Positions 1-9,600 of a stretch of DNA of 64,000 nt are shown one piece after another. The stretch covers positions 62,001 through 126,000 of the forward strand of contig VWND01000003.1 of the NCBI GenBank assembly GCA_009599575.1, in the 5' to 3' direction. Each line of letters opens with the position of its first letter. Within the stretch, counting starts at the first letter, position 1. This DNA comes from Blumeriella jaapii (Eukaryota; Ascomycota; Leotiomycetes; Helotiales; Drepanopezizaceae). A program made the position numbers and the translations under genes. The notes beneath the pieces were generated by a model. It was not told the DNA's origin, searched no databases, and was given only the letters and a program-made list of their open reading frames with translations.

Positions 1-2
1 AT

Positions 3-2432
3 GCAGCGAATATGCGAAGCGTATAAAGCTTTTTGGGTTTTTGCAATTTTTACAAATGTTTTATAGCCGGCTACAGTCGCATTTGCCGCCCTTTCACTGC
101 TTTTACAGGCAAAAACGTTTTTTTTGTGTTCGAAAAAAAGCAGAAAGACGCATGGAAGGCATTGCGCAAAGCCTTGCTAAATGCTTTTATTCTGTGCTAT
201 TACGACTTTTATAAGCAAACGCGTCTGGAAACCGACTTTTCTGATAGGATAGTGGCTGGCGTATTATCGTAATTGCAAAAAAATGACTTTTATTATCCGG
301 TCGGTTTTTTTTCTAAGATTATAATCGACGCCGAGCTTAATTATTCGATTTATAACAAGGAGCTTTTCGCTATTTTTCGCTTTTTCAAAAATTATAAGCC
401 GGAGCTGTTGGGCGCCTAAAAAAACGTATATATATACACCGATCACCGCGCTTTAAAATACTTTATAATAATTAAGGACTTTTCGGCCCGATAAGCCCGA
501 TGGGCCGAGTTTTTCGCCGACTTTTATTTTACAATTATATATCGGTCGGAAATTATTAATACGTTCGCTAATACTTTTTTTCGCAAAAACTAGGATATTT
601 TTCTATTAAAAGCGCGATAACGAGCAGCTCGAAAGCAGCAGATGCTTCCAAACGATAAGTTGGATTTTTAGATTTTGAAAAAAATAGCTGCTAAAAGCAT
701 AGCCATGCTAGCGCTTGTGGAAATAGCGTCCGATAAGCGCGACAACGATAGCACTCTTTCCGAAAACGAAGAAAATAGTAAAAACGAAAAAAATGAAATG
801 CTTACAAAAGAATCCGCAGACTCAATTTTCGTGATCGCGTACGATATGTATGGCTACATAATTATAAACGATTTGCTGCAAGCTAATAAAAATTTTTCTT
901 TTTTCGAAGCGCAACGAGCGCAAGCCCGCAATCATAGCTTTAATTATTAATTGCGACAGAACAAGTTGTTTTTCCAAAGCAGATTGGTAATGCTTTTGGA
1001 ATCTTCCGAACTGCGAACCTTTTTGATTCGATATATTTACGAACAGCTTTGCGTAGCATACGCTAGGATAGGGAAGATAAAACTTTTAGTCGGTCGCAAA
1101 TACTATTAGAAGGTTATAGGAGCAGATATATAATAGTACGTTTCGAATTGTCGTTGCATACGAATGAAAGCTAGGCGCGACAAGACCCCGGGCTTTCTGA
1201 AGCTTTTGCTTATATCCAACAGATTTTATTAATATTTGACGATGGATTTCACGAAGCTTTTATTAAACGAAGATGGTTACGACTTCGCTTTCGTAATGAT
1301 GGATCGCTTGTTCAAAAAGCTTTTGTTAGTTTTCTGCCATAAGACTATTATAGCGAAAAGGCTGGCAGCTTTGTTTTTGGTTTATTAGGTGCGCTATTTC
1401 GGCATGCCGGATTTAATTGTTTCGGACCGAAAAGCTTAGTTTGTTTCGGTTTTTTGGCAAGAATTTTGCCGTATATTAGGGACCAAGGTCAAGTTGATTA
1501 TTGCGTATAATTTTAATATCGATGGGCAGACCGAAGTGATAAACCAGTATATTAAGCAACGCTTCCGCTCTTTTTGCTTTTACTATCAAGATAATTGGAG
1601 ACGCTTTTTATTTTTAATAAATATTGCATAACTGATTTTGCCGTACGAATTTTTCGGCAACGTTTTTTTTTTCCAAGTTTTAAATGGATACGAAGTTCGC
1701 ATATTCTGGGATATAAACAATTCTCGTTTCTTTCGTTCGGCCACCGAAAAGCTTAACCGCGACGAGGCTTTGCACCTGGCCTCCCGAGCTAAAGAAGTTG
1801 TGAAATACGCGCAATCGTTTATTGCGCAATAATAAGCTAAAATGAAACGCTTCGCTAATTTACATAAACGATCAGTGGATTGGGATATGGGCGACGAGGT
1901 ATTAATAAGTATTAAGAATTGGAAGCTCGACCGACTTTTCCGAAAGCTTTCAGATAAATGGTACGGCCCAGTTAAGATCGTCGATAAAGTAGAAGAGAAT
2001 TGGAAGCTTAACCTTTCCGCAGACTGGTTAATTTATTTAATTTTTTACTTATATTCGCTCCGAAAGCATATTAGCAATCTTTTATTTGGCCAACGCCGCT
2101 CCGAACCAGCTTTTATTTAATTACTTTTTAAACAAACGGAATAAGAGATCGAAGGAATAATGGGTTCGAGGTTATACAAAGGAGTGTTGCAATACTAGGT
2201 CAATTGGAAAGGCGCTGATGAAAATCTCGAATAATACTTTTGTTTTGACGCTATGACGGCCCTCTATATCTTTTAGGCATTTCACCGATCGCACCCCACC
2301 GCCAAAAGCCTTTTACGAGCATTTTCCGCGTGGTTGCAAGTTTACAACGGAAGCAGAGAGGATTACACTGAGTTGGAGGACGATAGACCCATGACTGCAA
2401 CTGCGAGGACGCAGTTTTTCGGAAGGGAGGGG
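3..2432 (+). pseudogene. pol: Element G pol remnant: RT end, RNase H, integrase, chromodomain
   Basis: Reading in one frame from base 3, the RT thumb motif SFLGFCNFY is followed by the RNase H start LETDFSD near 230 (usual ETDAS), TDHRALKYF near 440, and a linker. The integrase carries a Cys-rich remnant near 1150 and the catalytic triad: D in MDF (codon at 1245), D in VSDR (1425) and E in DGQTE (1533). The spacing is D-59-D-35-E, as expected for retroviral-type integrases. A GPF/Y-like module (KWYGPVKIVDKV) lies near 1960 and a chromodomain (GSRLYKGVLQY, VNWKG) near 2160-2260. Stops are TAA, TAG or TGA where CAA, TGG or CGA is expected, which is the RIP pattern. It is non-functional but its architecture is intact. 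Family assignment is secure from motif order. Confidence 0.9.
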
Positions 2433-2463
2433 TAGTATTACGACCCTGGCCTGGCTAATGGTA

Positions 2464-2568
2464 GCTGCCAGTGGTATGGCTGCCAGTGGTATGGCTGCCA
2501 GTGGTATGGCTGCCAGTGGTATGGCTGCCAGTGGTATGGCTGCCAGTGGTATGGTTGCCAGTGGTATA
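2464..2568 (+). repeat. 15-bp minisatellite in element G U3, 7 units
   Basis: Seven head-to-tail copies of gctgccagtggtatg; the last begins gttgcc and the array fades into tgctggtggtat. It lies about 95 bp upstream of the TATA box, where enhancer repeats usually sit. Its open translations on both strands are a by-product of 15 being a multiple of 3. Confidence 0.95.
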
Positions 2569-2661
2569 AATGCTGGTGGTATTGGATTAAGGTTTGGGCA
2601 CGGACCACCTCGGCCACTAGGCCTCGCGCTAAGTCACGTGACCCATAAGCGCAACCCATTG

Positions 2662-2669
2662 TATATAAA
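2662..2669 (+). promoter_or_regulatory. TATA box of element G LTR
   Basis: TATATAAA in the middle of the LTR, with the minisatellite upstream, marks the likely U3/R region. Confidence 0.6.
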
Positions 2670-2773
2670 GTTCGCGACCCCGAGCATTCTAGCTCGGTGT
2701 CTTTCTTTTAATTTACATGCGTACCTTTTGGTCCACATCACCCTTCTGATCACCCTCAAGCTAGCTGTGACAT

Positions 2774-2988
2774 TGTTACGATTCTGGCCGGTGGTAAATT
2801 GCCGGTGGTAATTGCCAGTAGTAATTGCCAGTGGTGGGATTAAGGTTTGCGCACGGACCTCCACCAACCTGTATTTAATAGTTCAGAGCTCCCGTTTACC
2901 TTAGAGCTCTTTACCTTAGTATTCAACGTATACGCGTATCTTTCGGCCCATATCATTCACCATGATCACCCTTAAGCCAGCTGTCACA
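2774..2988 (+). repeat. Element T 5' LTR
   Basis: TGTTACGATTCTGG to AGCTGTCACA. It holds short GGTGGTAATTGCC repeats near its start, a TATA-like TATTTAATA at 2872-2880 and, at 2913-2923, ACCTTAGTATT, the complement of the primer-binding site just outside the LTR. Confidence 0.93.
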
Positions 2989-2989
2989 T

Positions 2990-3000
2990 AATACTAAGGT
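2990..3000 (+). promoter_or_regulatory. Element T primer-binding site, 11-nt self-complementary type
   Basis: AATACTAAGGT begins one base after the LTR. It is the exact reverse complement of ACCTTAGTATT inside both LTRs (2913-2923, 3713-3723), which lies about 41 bp after a TATA-like box, where transcripts would start. This is the Tf1 layout, in which the first 11 nt of the mRNA fold back as primer. That it works this way is inference. Confidence 0.75.
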
Positions 3001-3068
3001 CACACATATTCCGCTGGGAAGCGTTGTATCTAGCTGGGAAGCTTTGTATCTAGGCTTACGCCACCCGT

Positions 3069-3089
3069 ACCGACGATATGTTCGTCGGT
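3069..3089. other. Perfect 8-bp stem-loop in element T leader
   Basis: ACCGACGA and TCGTCGGT are separated by TATGT. It lies about 70 bp after the primer-binding site in the presumed packaged RNA leader; any role in packaging or priming is a guess. Confidence 0.6.
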
Positions 3090-3189
3090 GCCTCGATTAA
3101 TATTCCCTTCCATTGATTTTGTTTCCAGAGAAAGCTGGAGCCCGTCCCTCATTTCGACCTGCCTCTGCAATTCGAAACCCTTTTTCTTT

Positions 3190-3331
3190 CAACAATTCGA
3201 CCTTTTTACCAAGCCTGTCGATTTACGAGCTCGCACCTTACTGCTACCAAAGCTTGCACCTGACTGCATACAACAATTCGACCTTTTCGCTAAGCCTGTC
3301 GATCTATCAGAGCTTGCACCTGACTGCATAT
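3190..3331 (+). repeat. 81-bp tandem duplication in element T
   Basis: caacaattcgacctttt recurs at 3190 and 3271, followed each time by aagcctgtcgat and gcttgcacctgactgcata; the second copy is shortened by an internal deletion. Confidence 0.8.
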
Positions 3332-3334
3332 AAT

Positions 3335-3491
3335 AGCTGGCAACTTACGCCTGCCTTTGCGACAAAATAGCTGGCAACTTACGTCTGCCTACGCAACAAA
3401 ACGGCTGGCAACCTACCCCTGCCTATGCGACAAAACGGCTGGCAACCTACGCCTGCCTATGCGATAAAATGGCTGGCAACCTACGTCTGCC
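3335..3491 (+). repeat. 34-bp tandem repeat in element T, about 4.6 units
   Basis: Units start at 3335, 3369, 3403, 3437 and 3471, each carrying ggctggcaacctacg then ctgcctatgcgacaaaa with a few substitutions. No reading frame is conserved, so this is non-coding filler or spacer. Confidence 0.92.
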
Positions 3492-3558
3492 TGATGGGTT
3501 GAAATAGAAGGAAATACGGATTGGGTTTTACGGCTTCAGATCTGGGGACCAGTTCTTC

Positions 3559-3573
3559 GAAAGGGGGGGGTAG
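3559..3573 (+). promoter_or_regulatory. Element T polypurine tract
   Basis: gaaagggggggg followed by tag abuts the 3' LTR. Element G has the equivalent ggaagggagggg-tag, so the two families share plus-strand priming signals. Confidence 0.85.
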
Positions 3574-3788
3574 TGTTACGATTCTGGCCGGTGGTAAATT
3601 GCCGGTGGTAATTGCCAGTAGTAATTGCCAGTGGTGGGATTAAGGTTTGCGCACGGACCTCCACCAACCTGTATTTAATAGTTCAGAGCTCCCGTTTACC
3701 TTAGAGCTCTTTACCTTAGTATTCAACGTACACGCGTATCTTTCGGCCCATATCATTCACCATGATCACCCTTAAGCCAGCTGTCACA
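3574..3788 (+). repeat. Element T 3' LTR
   Basis: It differs from the 5' LTR at one position that I can find (C at 3731). It ends GCTGTCACA, after which composition drops abruptly into heavily mutated B-family sequence. Confidence 0.93.
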
Positions 3789-4278
3789 AAATAATTATAG
3801 CCGGAAAACAAATCGAAAAAAAAAGCGATTATTAATTCTGCGAATTCGTTTAAAAATTAATCGACGTTAAATAGCACGTTAGCGTTTCGTATCGTTATTT
3901 TGTTTATTTCGACGATTGCGGTAATAAATTTATAAATGCTTTTTTTTTTTCGCAATAATAAATTATTTGTTTTTATATAGGCCGTGGCAGAATTCGAGGA
4001 TTTCCTGCTTGATTCGTTTTTTTAGCATTTCGACTATTTTATTCTGAAAAACTTTAAAATTAAAAAGGTTTTTTTTTGCCAGGCTTCGTAAAGCACGGTT
4101 TTAATATCGATATAAAGCGTAACGTTAAAGCTAAATTAGCTTATTTCGGTGAAATCGAAAATTATAGCCTTTTTTCGATTGCGTAAAATTTCGTATAAAA
4201 CTTTTTTTTTTTAGCAAAAATTAAGTTTCGATTGCTAAATTATTAAATCGTTTTTTTGTAAATCGGCTGCCAAATAGT

Positions 4279-4707
4279 TGTGACGATTCACTCTGTTGCC
4301 ACCTCTCGTATCACCCCAGCAACCACGTGTAGCTGCAAGCTCCCTGGTCTCCTGATGGATCTCCCATCAACTATGGAAACCATTTATATATATAAGGCTC
4401 TTTCCCCTTAGCAACCTCTGCCTTTTGCAGTTGTTAATAATATAACGATCTAATCAGTCGGAAGGCTAGGAAATCAGTCAACTGGTCGCCGTATTTATAT
4501 AATATAAAAAACGAGCCTTTGGTTTTGTAACAAAATATTCACTTAGAATCAACAACTGCAAAAGGCAGAGATTGCTAAAAAAAAAGAGCCTTATATACAT
4601 AAATGGTCTCCACAGTTGATGGGAGACCCACCAGGAGACCAGGGAGCTTGCAGCTACACGTGGTTGCTGGGGTGACACGAGAGGTGGCAACAGAGTGAAT
4701 CGTCACA
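4279..4707. mobile_element. A0: 429-bp palindromic A-family LTR insert with U3 at both ends
   Basis: Left arm: A-family U3 in sense orientation (4279-4428), then agttgttaat-aa (4429-4440), then a full antisense LTR (4441-4707, 267 bp). Both outer ends are therefore U3 ends (TGTGACGATTCACT and its complement); a normal insert has U3 at one end and U5 at the other. It is flanked by atagt and ataat, a 5-bp target duplication with one G/A difference; B2 shows the empty site near 48115. The junction lies exactly at the 10-nt self-primer of the family. The antisense LTR keeps that primer sequence unmutated (ATCAACAACT, 4548-4557). Confidence 0.88.
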
Positions 4708-5000
4708 ATAATAAGCTGGAAAATCGGCCGATAATTAATTTTTCGAATTCGCCAGTAATTAATTAAAATGGTTTTATTGTTTTATTTTTTTCGAACTAAT
4801 CGTTTATTTTTTCGAAAATATTTCCAACGGATTTATTAAGATTTACGAATCGTATTTTATCAGTTTTGCGCTTGTAAAAAATGCTAATATTAATACAAAA
4901 AAATAAAATATATAAATCGGATTTGTTTAATACGAAAACGAAATCTTCGAAATATTTATTTCCGAATTAATAATTAAAAATGTTAATATTGGCCAATTTT

Positions 5001-5033
5001 ATTCGCGGTGCTTTTTCAATTAACGACGTGAAT
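5001..5033 (+). repeat. 33-bp palindromic motif, B site 1 copy in B0
   Basis: Begins ATTCGCGGTGC, ends GACGTGAAT (CGCGAAT altered at one base). Same position in the B element as the copies at 23655 and 48407. Confidence 0.75.
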
Positions 5034-5946
5034 GCTTTTAGCCGAATATTTTCCAGATTTTATTATAATTCAGCGTTTATTCTAAAATCAAAGCCGGCTA
5101 TTCGTTTTCCGATAAAACGTCGATTAAAAAGATTTTATCGCCGACGACGGTAATTTAACTTTAAAAAGATCGGTTTTAATTTTAAAAAAGCTTTTATCTG
5201 GCCGTTTTCGATGTATTTAAAACTGACGAGATTTTTCAAAATCCAGGGCATTTTAAAAATAATAAAATAAAAGCATTTTTTTATTATTAAAAAGTTTTTA
5301 TAAGTAATAATATCTTTAACGTCGACTTTTATATTTCGTATAATTTTATTAAATTTAATAGTATTTTTATTAACGGTCGTATAAATTATTCGTTTGTCGA
5401 TGATAATCGGAACACTACTAGCTTTTGCCGTTTTTTAATTTATGCAATTGACTTCGGCTCCATTATCGAATAAAGCAAGGGCGGTCGTATTTTTCTTAAA
5501 TATTATTTTTATTTTTAATGTTTTTATAGTCGTGTAAAAACAGTTCCGTCGTTTTAATTTCTAGGTTTTTATAGCGAAAGCCAAAAGGCTGACTTTTTCC
5601 GAGAATTTCTTTTCATCGGCTAAATTAACTGCGGTATTATAAATTTTTTTTTAATCTTTTTCTAATTTAAAATCGTTTTCTTTTCGGAGAATTTCAACTT
5701 TTTCGTTTTTTTTTAATGCAAGGATTTATTTATTAATGATTTTGTCGAATTTTTCTTTTATATTAAATAGATCGCTAAATTTCAATTTAATTTTTATTTT
5801 ATAATCTTTTTAATAACTTCGTCGACGGCTTCGAAGCTGATATATTTGTCGATCCATTTTTCGCTTCGTATTAATAATAAACGTTTAAAAACTAATATTT
5901 TCTGAATAATTTAAACCGAAATGTCGGTATCGATATCTTTTATATC

Positions 5947-6384
5947 TGTAAGGGGATGAAACGTTAGTTCGTTGGTCACGTGGTCCGAAGGTCACGTTGT
6001 TATTACGTAATATCGGAGCCCGCACATATTGTATTTTAGACTTCGCGACATTTTTAACTTAAAACCTCGTAGTTAATGCAAATCATTTACGAACCTTTTG
6101 CTCGTTCGTTCCTTTATATATTAATTACCAAAACTTTTTTAACATTTTTATTTCAGCCTTCGAGCTAAAAAGGCCTGCCAACTTTGTTTTGCCTTTGCGC
6201 ATATAAAAAATCAATTTTATCGCGATAACAACTTTACGACTTTTACGACCTTTTATACGAAACTACGAAACGACAACCTTTTTTGATATAAAACTTATAT
6301 TTAAAAAACCTTGTTCTGCTTTTGCTTATATTCCGAAACAAAATATATTTTACGCTTTTTTTTTAACGGGCATTAATACCGAAA
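5947..6384 (+). repeat. Element Z 5' LTR and leader
   Basis: It begins TGTAAGGGGATG exactly where B0 homology ends. It is less mutated than its surroundings up to about 6120. The LTR end is not certain; cctttata at 6111-6118 could be a mutated terminus matching TGTAAGG. No second LTR is in the window to fix it, and no primer-binding site is recognised. Confidence 0.6.
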
Positions 6385-6426
6385 ATGTCGGAATTTTTTA
6401 AATTATCGAAACTTTTTAATTGCTTT
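6385..6426 (+). pseudogene. gag: Element Z gag, first 14 codons
   Basis: ATG at 6385 opens MSEFFKLSKLFNCF and runs straight into the A1 insertion. The sequence resumes at 18687 after A1, with gcttt present on both sides as the target duplication. Confidence 0.7.
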
Positions 6427-6691
6427 TGTGACGATTTAATCAGTCGAAGGGCTGGGAGATCAGTTAATTGGTCGCCGTGTTCATATGGTATAAAAAACGA
6501 GCCTTTGGTTTTGTAACAAAAATATTCACTTAGAATTAACAACTGCAAAAGGCAGAGGTTGTTAAAAAAAGAGAGCCTTATATATATAATAATTTCCACA
6601 ATTAATAAAAGACTTATTAAAAAACCAGGGAGCTTGCAGCTATACGTGATTGCTGGGATAATACAAAGGGCCAAAAAAATAAATCGTTATA
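6427..6691 (-). repeat. A1 3' LTR
   Basis: Antisense LTR of 265 bp, TGTGACGATTTAATC to AATCGTTATA. Beside it at 6692 the mutated polypurine tract reads, in sense, cggacggaaaaataa. Confidence 0.93.
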
Positions 6692-9600
6692 TTATTTTTC
6701 CGTCCGAAAAAAACGCGCCTTCGAGCTTTTATTTATTAGTACGTTATTATCCAAATAATCGTACGAATCCAAATCTTCGGAATACGTTTTCAGCCAATTT
6801 ATAAGTTTTGCAGGAAAACCGGGGAGCTTTTTATGCGCTAAGTAAAAATCGCGCATTTTCAGAAAAGCGTATATAAAATCAAATGCAAGATACTACGTAA
6901 GATTTTTATTTAAGCCTATTTAAAAAGCTTTGTACTGAAGGGTTTTCCGCTGCATTCGACAGGCGATCAATTCTTCGATTTCGTATTCAAGCTTATTAAT
7001 TATATTAATAAATTCAAAAGTTAAATTAATTTAATTTGAAAGCGCGTCGTCAGCTGTTTTACGTAATCGATTAGCGTAAAAAACTGGGTGTACGTTTATA
7101 ATATTAAAAAAATCTAGCTTAAAAGCGTTGTCGAAAATTTTGGCTATAATTTTAAAAAAGTCGTTTGTAAAATTATCGAATTTGCGAAAGGGCCGAAAGG
7201 TCGGAAATGGACGTATATCGAGCTATACGTAATCGCTAACGTTAAAATCGATCGCGCGGCGAAACTTATTCGTATTTTTTTTTATTTTATCGTAAGCTTA
7301 TTAAAGGTGCGATTTGGCGAAATTCCAAGCGTCGTAATGGCGGCGAGCGTACGTACGAGCTTCGTTTGCGTTTAGCTTGTATAAAAGGTTGGGAAAAGGG
7401 AAAGTGTCGAATTTCCAGTTTCAATTAATATAAAAAATATAGCCGTATACAATTTCCAAAAATAAAAAGCTATTTAAACTTTCGTAAAAAAAAACTATTT
7501 GGGCGAAATCCATTATTAAAAAAAAATCGCTTTAATCGTTTTAATAAAAATTTACGAAAAATCGAAAGCGTTTTTGCAGATATTAGTTGTAAATTTCGGT
7601 TTGACCGTCGGTTTTAAAATAAGCGGCTATCGAAAGTTTTAATTGCGTATGGAATATTTTGTTTAATTCAAACCAGAAAGTAAACTAATACTAAGGGCCA
7701 CGATCGCTAATAATATTTTTTAAAAAGCTAAAATACTTGTATACGTAAAATATATATAATTTAACAAAGCTTCGAACGTCGATATTTTTATAATAAAAAA
7801 TCGAAATAATTTATTTAAAAAAGCGATTTATTATTACGAACACGTTATCGTAATCGTATTTATTTTTATTAAAGCTGCAAAAGTTTATTATAACGTACTT
7901 TTAAAAATGGTTAAAAACAAAAAAAAGCTAAAAAAGACCGGAGCGCTTATTTTTTGAAATAAAACTTTTTCGATAAGCGTAGCAATTGCGATAATATTGT
8001 TTTACGAAGGCTGTTATACTTCGCTAATAATATTAATCCGAAAGCAATTGCGTAATTTTACGAGCGCTAAAATAAATAATAAAAATCTGGTCGTGCATTT
8101 TTTATATAAAAGCCAAACGAAAATAATCGACGTCTGATATTATTAAACGACCGTAATATAATAGCAGATCGCGTTTAAATATATACGAAATATTATTATC
8201 GTCGTTTTTTTTCGTAGCGTTTCGTATAGTTTTTTTTCGGAAAATTATTAAGCTGCTAGCTATACGATTAGCGTAGAAAATTTAGTCAACGATACGAAAT
8301 ACGAAAAAAAAATCAGTTATTTTAACGATAAAAACAGTTGTTTCGAAAGTCGTAAAAAGTCGAAGCTTTTTAATCAAAAGGCGGTGATCGATCTGATTTG
8401 CTCGAAAAAAGGTTTGCAGGCGCTAAATGCGTTTAAAAAAGTTTTAGCGGTCGAATTCGTTCGTACGACGTATTAATACGTTAATTAAAAAATTATGTTT
8501 ACCTGGTTTGTATATAATAAAAAAGTTGTAATCGGCGAAAAGCTCGGCTTAGCGTGCTTATCGAACGTTCAAAAGTTTGAAAATTATAAAATACTCTAAG
8601 GCTTTGTAATTAATATTATTTTAATTTAATAAACTGAACCAGCTAATTTAGCACGAAAGTTGCTTAAAAATCTTACGATTGCGAATATTTTTTTATTATA
8701 TACGACGTAGTTTAGCTTTGCGAAAACTATGATTTTGCTGAAATAAGCGACTGGAAGCCAATCGTTATTATAGAATTGCGAAAGCATAAAAGTTATTACG
8801 CCGTCGAAAGCGTTAGTTTTTAATATACAAAAAAGGTTTTGCTTGTAATATTATAAAACTGATGCAATAATAAAAACTAATATAAAAAGATCGAAATTTT
8901 CCTGATATTTAAAAATGAAATTTAAAAAAACGTTAGCTTTGGTCAAATAAATTAAAAACTTTGCAATTATATCGTAGTTTCGAATAAAACGTCGGTAAAA
9001 GTTACAAAAACCAAAAAAGCTTTATATATTTTTTACAATAATAAAAGGCTTTTAATAAACGACTACGAAAACTTTTTTTAAATTTACCTTTAGACTTTTA
9101 ATCGAGATAATAAAGCTTAAATAACGGGTCCGAATAACGTTGAATTTAAACTTTCGAATATCGGCCTGTAATTCAGCGTTAACGAGCTTTTGAAGCATTT
9201 TACGAACGTATATAACGTGTTTTAAAAGGTCGGACGAATAAATAAAAATATTATCCAGATATATAATACAAAAATCGTTTAAATAATCGAAAAAAACGTC
9301 GTTTATATAGCGTTAATAAATTGCGGATTTATTAATAAAACTAAAAAATAGCATTTTGCATTTATAGGCGCCGTAACGCGTATAAAACGTCGTTAGTTTT
9401 TTATTAACGGGATCTATTCGAATTTTATAAAAAACTTAACGAATATCGAGCTTCGTAAAAATTCGCGCTTCCGAAAAACGAATAAAGATTTTATCGATAA
9501 AAAAAAAAAAATAGCGATTTTTACAAATAACGTTATTAAAAATTCGATAGTCGATACAAAAACGCAATAAACCGTCGGGTTTTTTAGCGAAAAACATTGG

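Larger units (their letters stand above)
1..2772 (+). mobile_element. Element G: 3' half of a Ty3/gypsy chromovirus, truncated by window start
   Basis: The element enters from the left with the end of the RT domain and runs through RNase H, integrase and chromodomain to a polypurine tract (ggaagggagggg, 2421-2432) and a 3' LTR (2436-2772). One frame stays open through substitution-type stops only, with no net frameshift across 2.4 kb. The 5' LTR, gag, protease and most of RT lie outside the window. The LTR is followed by a single base and then element T, so the right-hand target-site duplication cannot be seen. Mutation load is clearly lower than in the region right of 3789. Confidence 0.9.
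2436..2772 (+). repeat. Element G 3' LTR (337 bp)
   Basis: It starts TATTACGACC (TG of the usual TGTTACGA changed to TA) directly after the polypurine tract and ggtag, and ends GCTGTGACA. Start, middle (GGATTAAGGTTTG, GCACGGACC) and end resemble the element T LTR, so the two are related families. It holds a minisatellite in U3 and a TATA box at 2662-2669. Confidence 0.82.
2774..3788 (+). mobile_element. Element T: 1,015-bp non-coding LTR element (TRIM-like)
   Basis: Two 215-bp direct LTRs that I count as 214/215 identical flank 585 bp with no gag or pol. A self-complementary primer-binding site follows the left LTR and a polypurine tract precedes the right one, so all cis elements for reverse transcription are present while the proteins must come from elsewhere, plausibly from a G-like chromovirus with similar LTR ends. 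The interior is built of short tandem repeats. No 5-bp duplication flanks it (gacat on the left, aaata on the right), so the left junction with element G was probably rearranged. The single LTR difference (T at 2931, C at 3731) is a CpA-to-TpA change. Confidence 0.88.
3789..5946 (-). mobile_element. B0: fragment of a B-family gypsy element (RT start to gag linker)
   Basis: Read on the minus strand it matches B1 at about 22745-24473 and the minus-strand B2 at about 47640-49350, so it covers the gag/protease linker, the protease and the start of RT. The left end is cut by element T, the right end by the insertion of Z at 5947 (tatatc, where B2 continues gtcgtcaat). A0 is inserted at 4279-4707. 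Protease remnants lie around 5300-5560. It is the oldest layer visible in the nest. Confidence 0.85.

Noticed and set aside
2438..2659. Open frames rich in HWQPY or AASGM repeats over the minisatellite
   Set aside because: They are forced by the 15-bp tandem unit in the element G LTR; no start context or conservation supports a protein.
3335..3491. CRISPR-like array of 34-bp repeats
   Set aside because: Units are contiguous with no unique spacers and lie inside an LTR element of a fungal genome.
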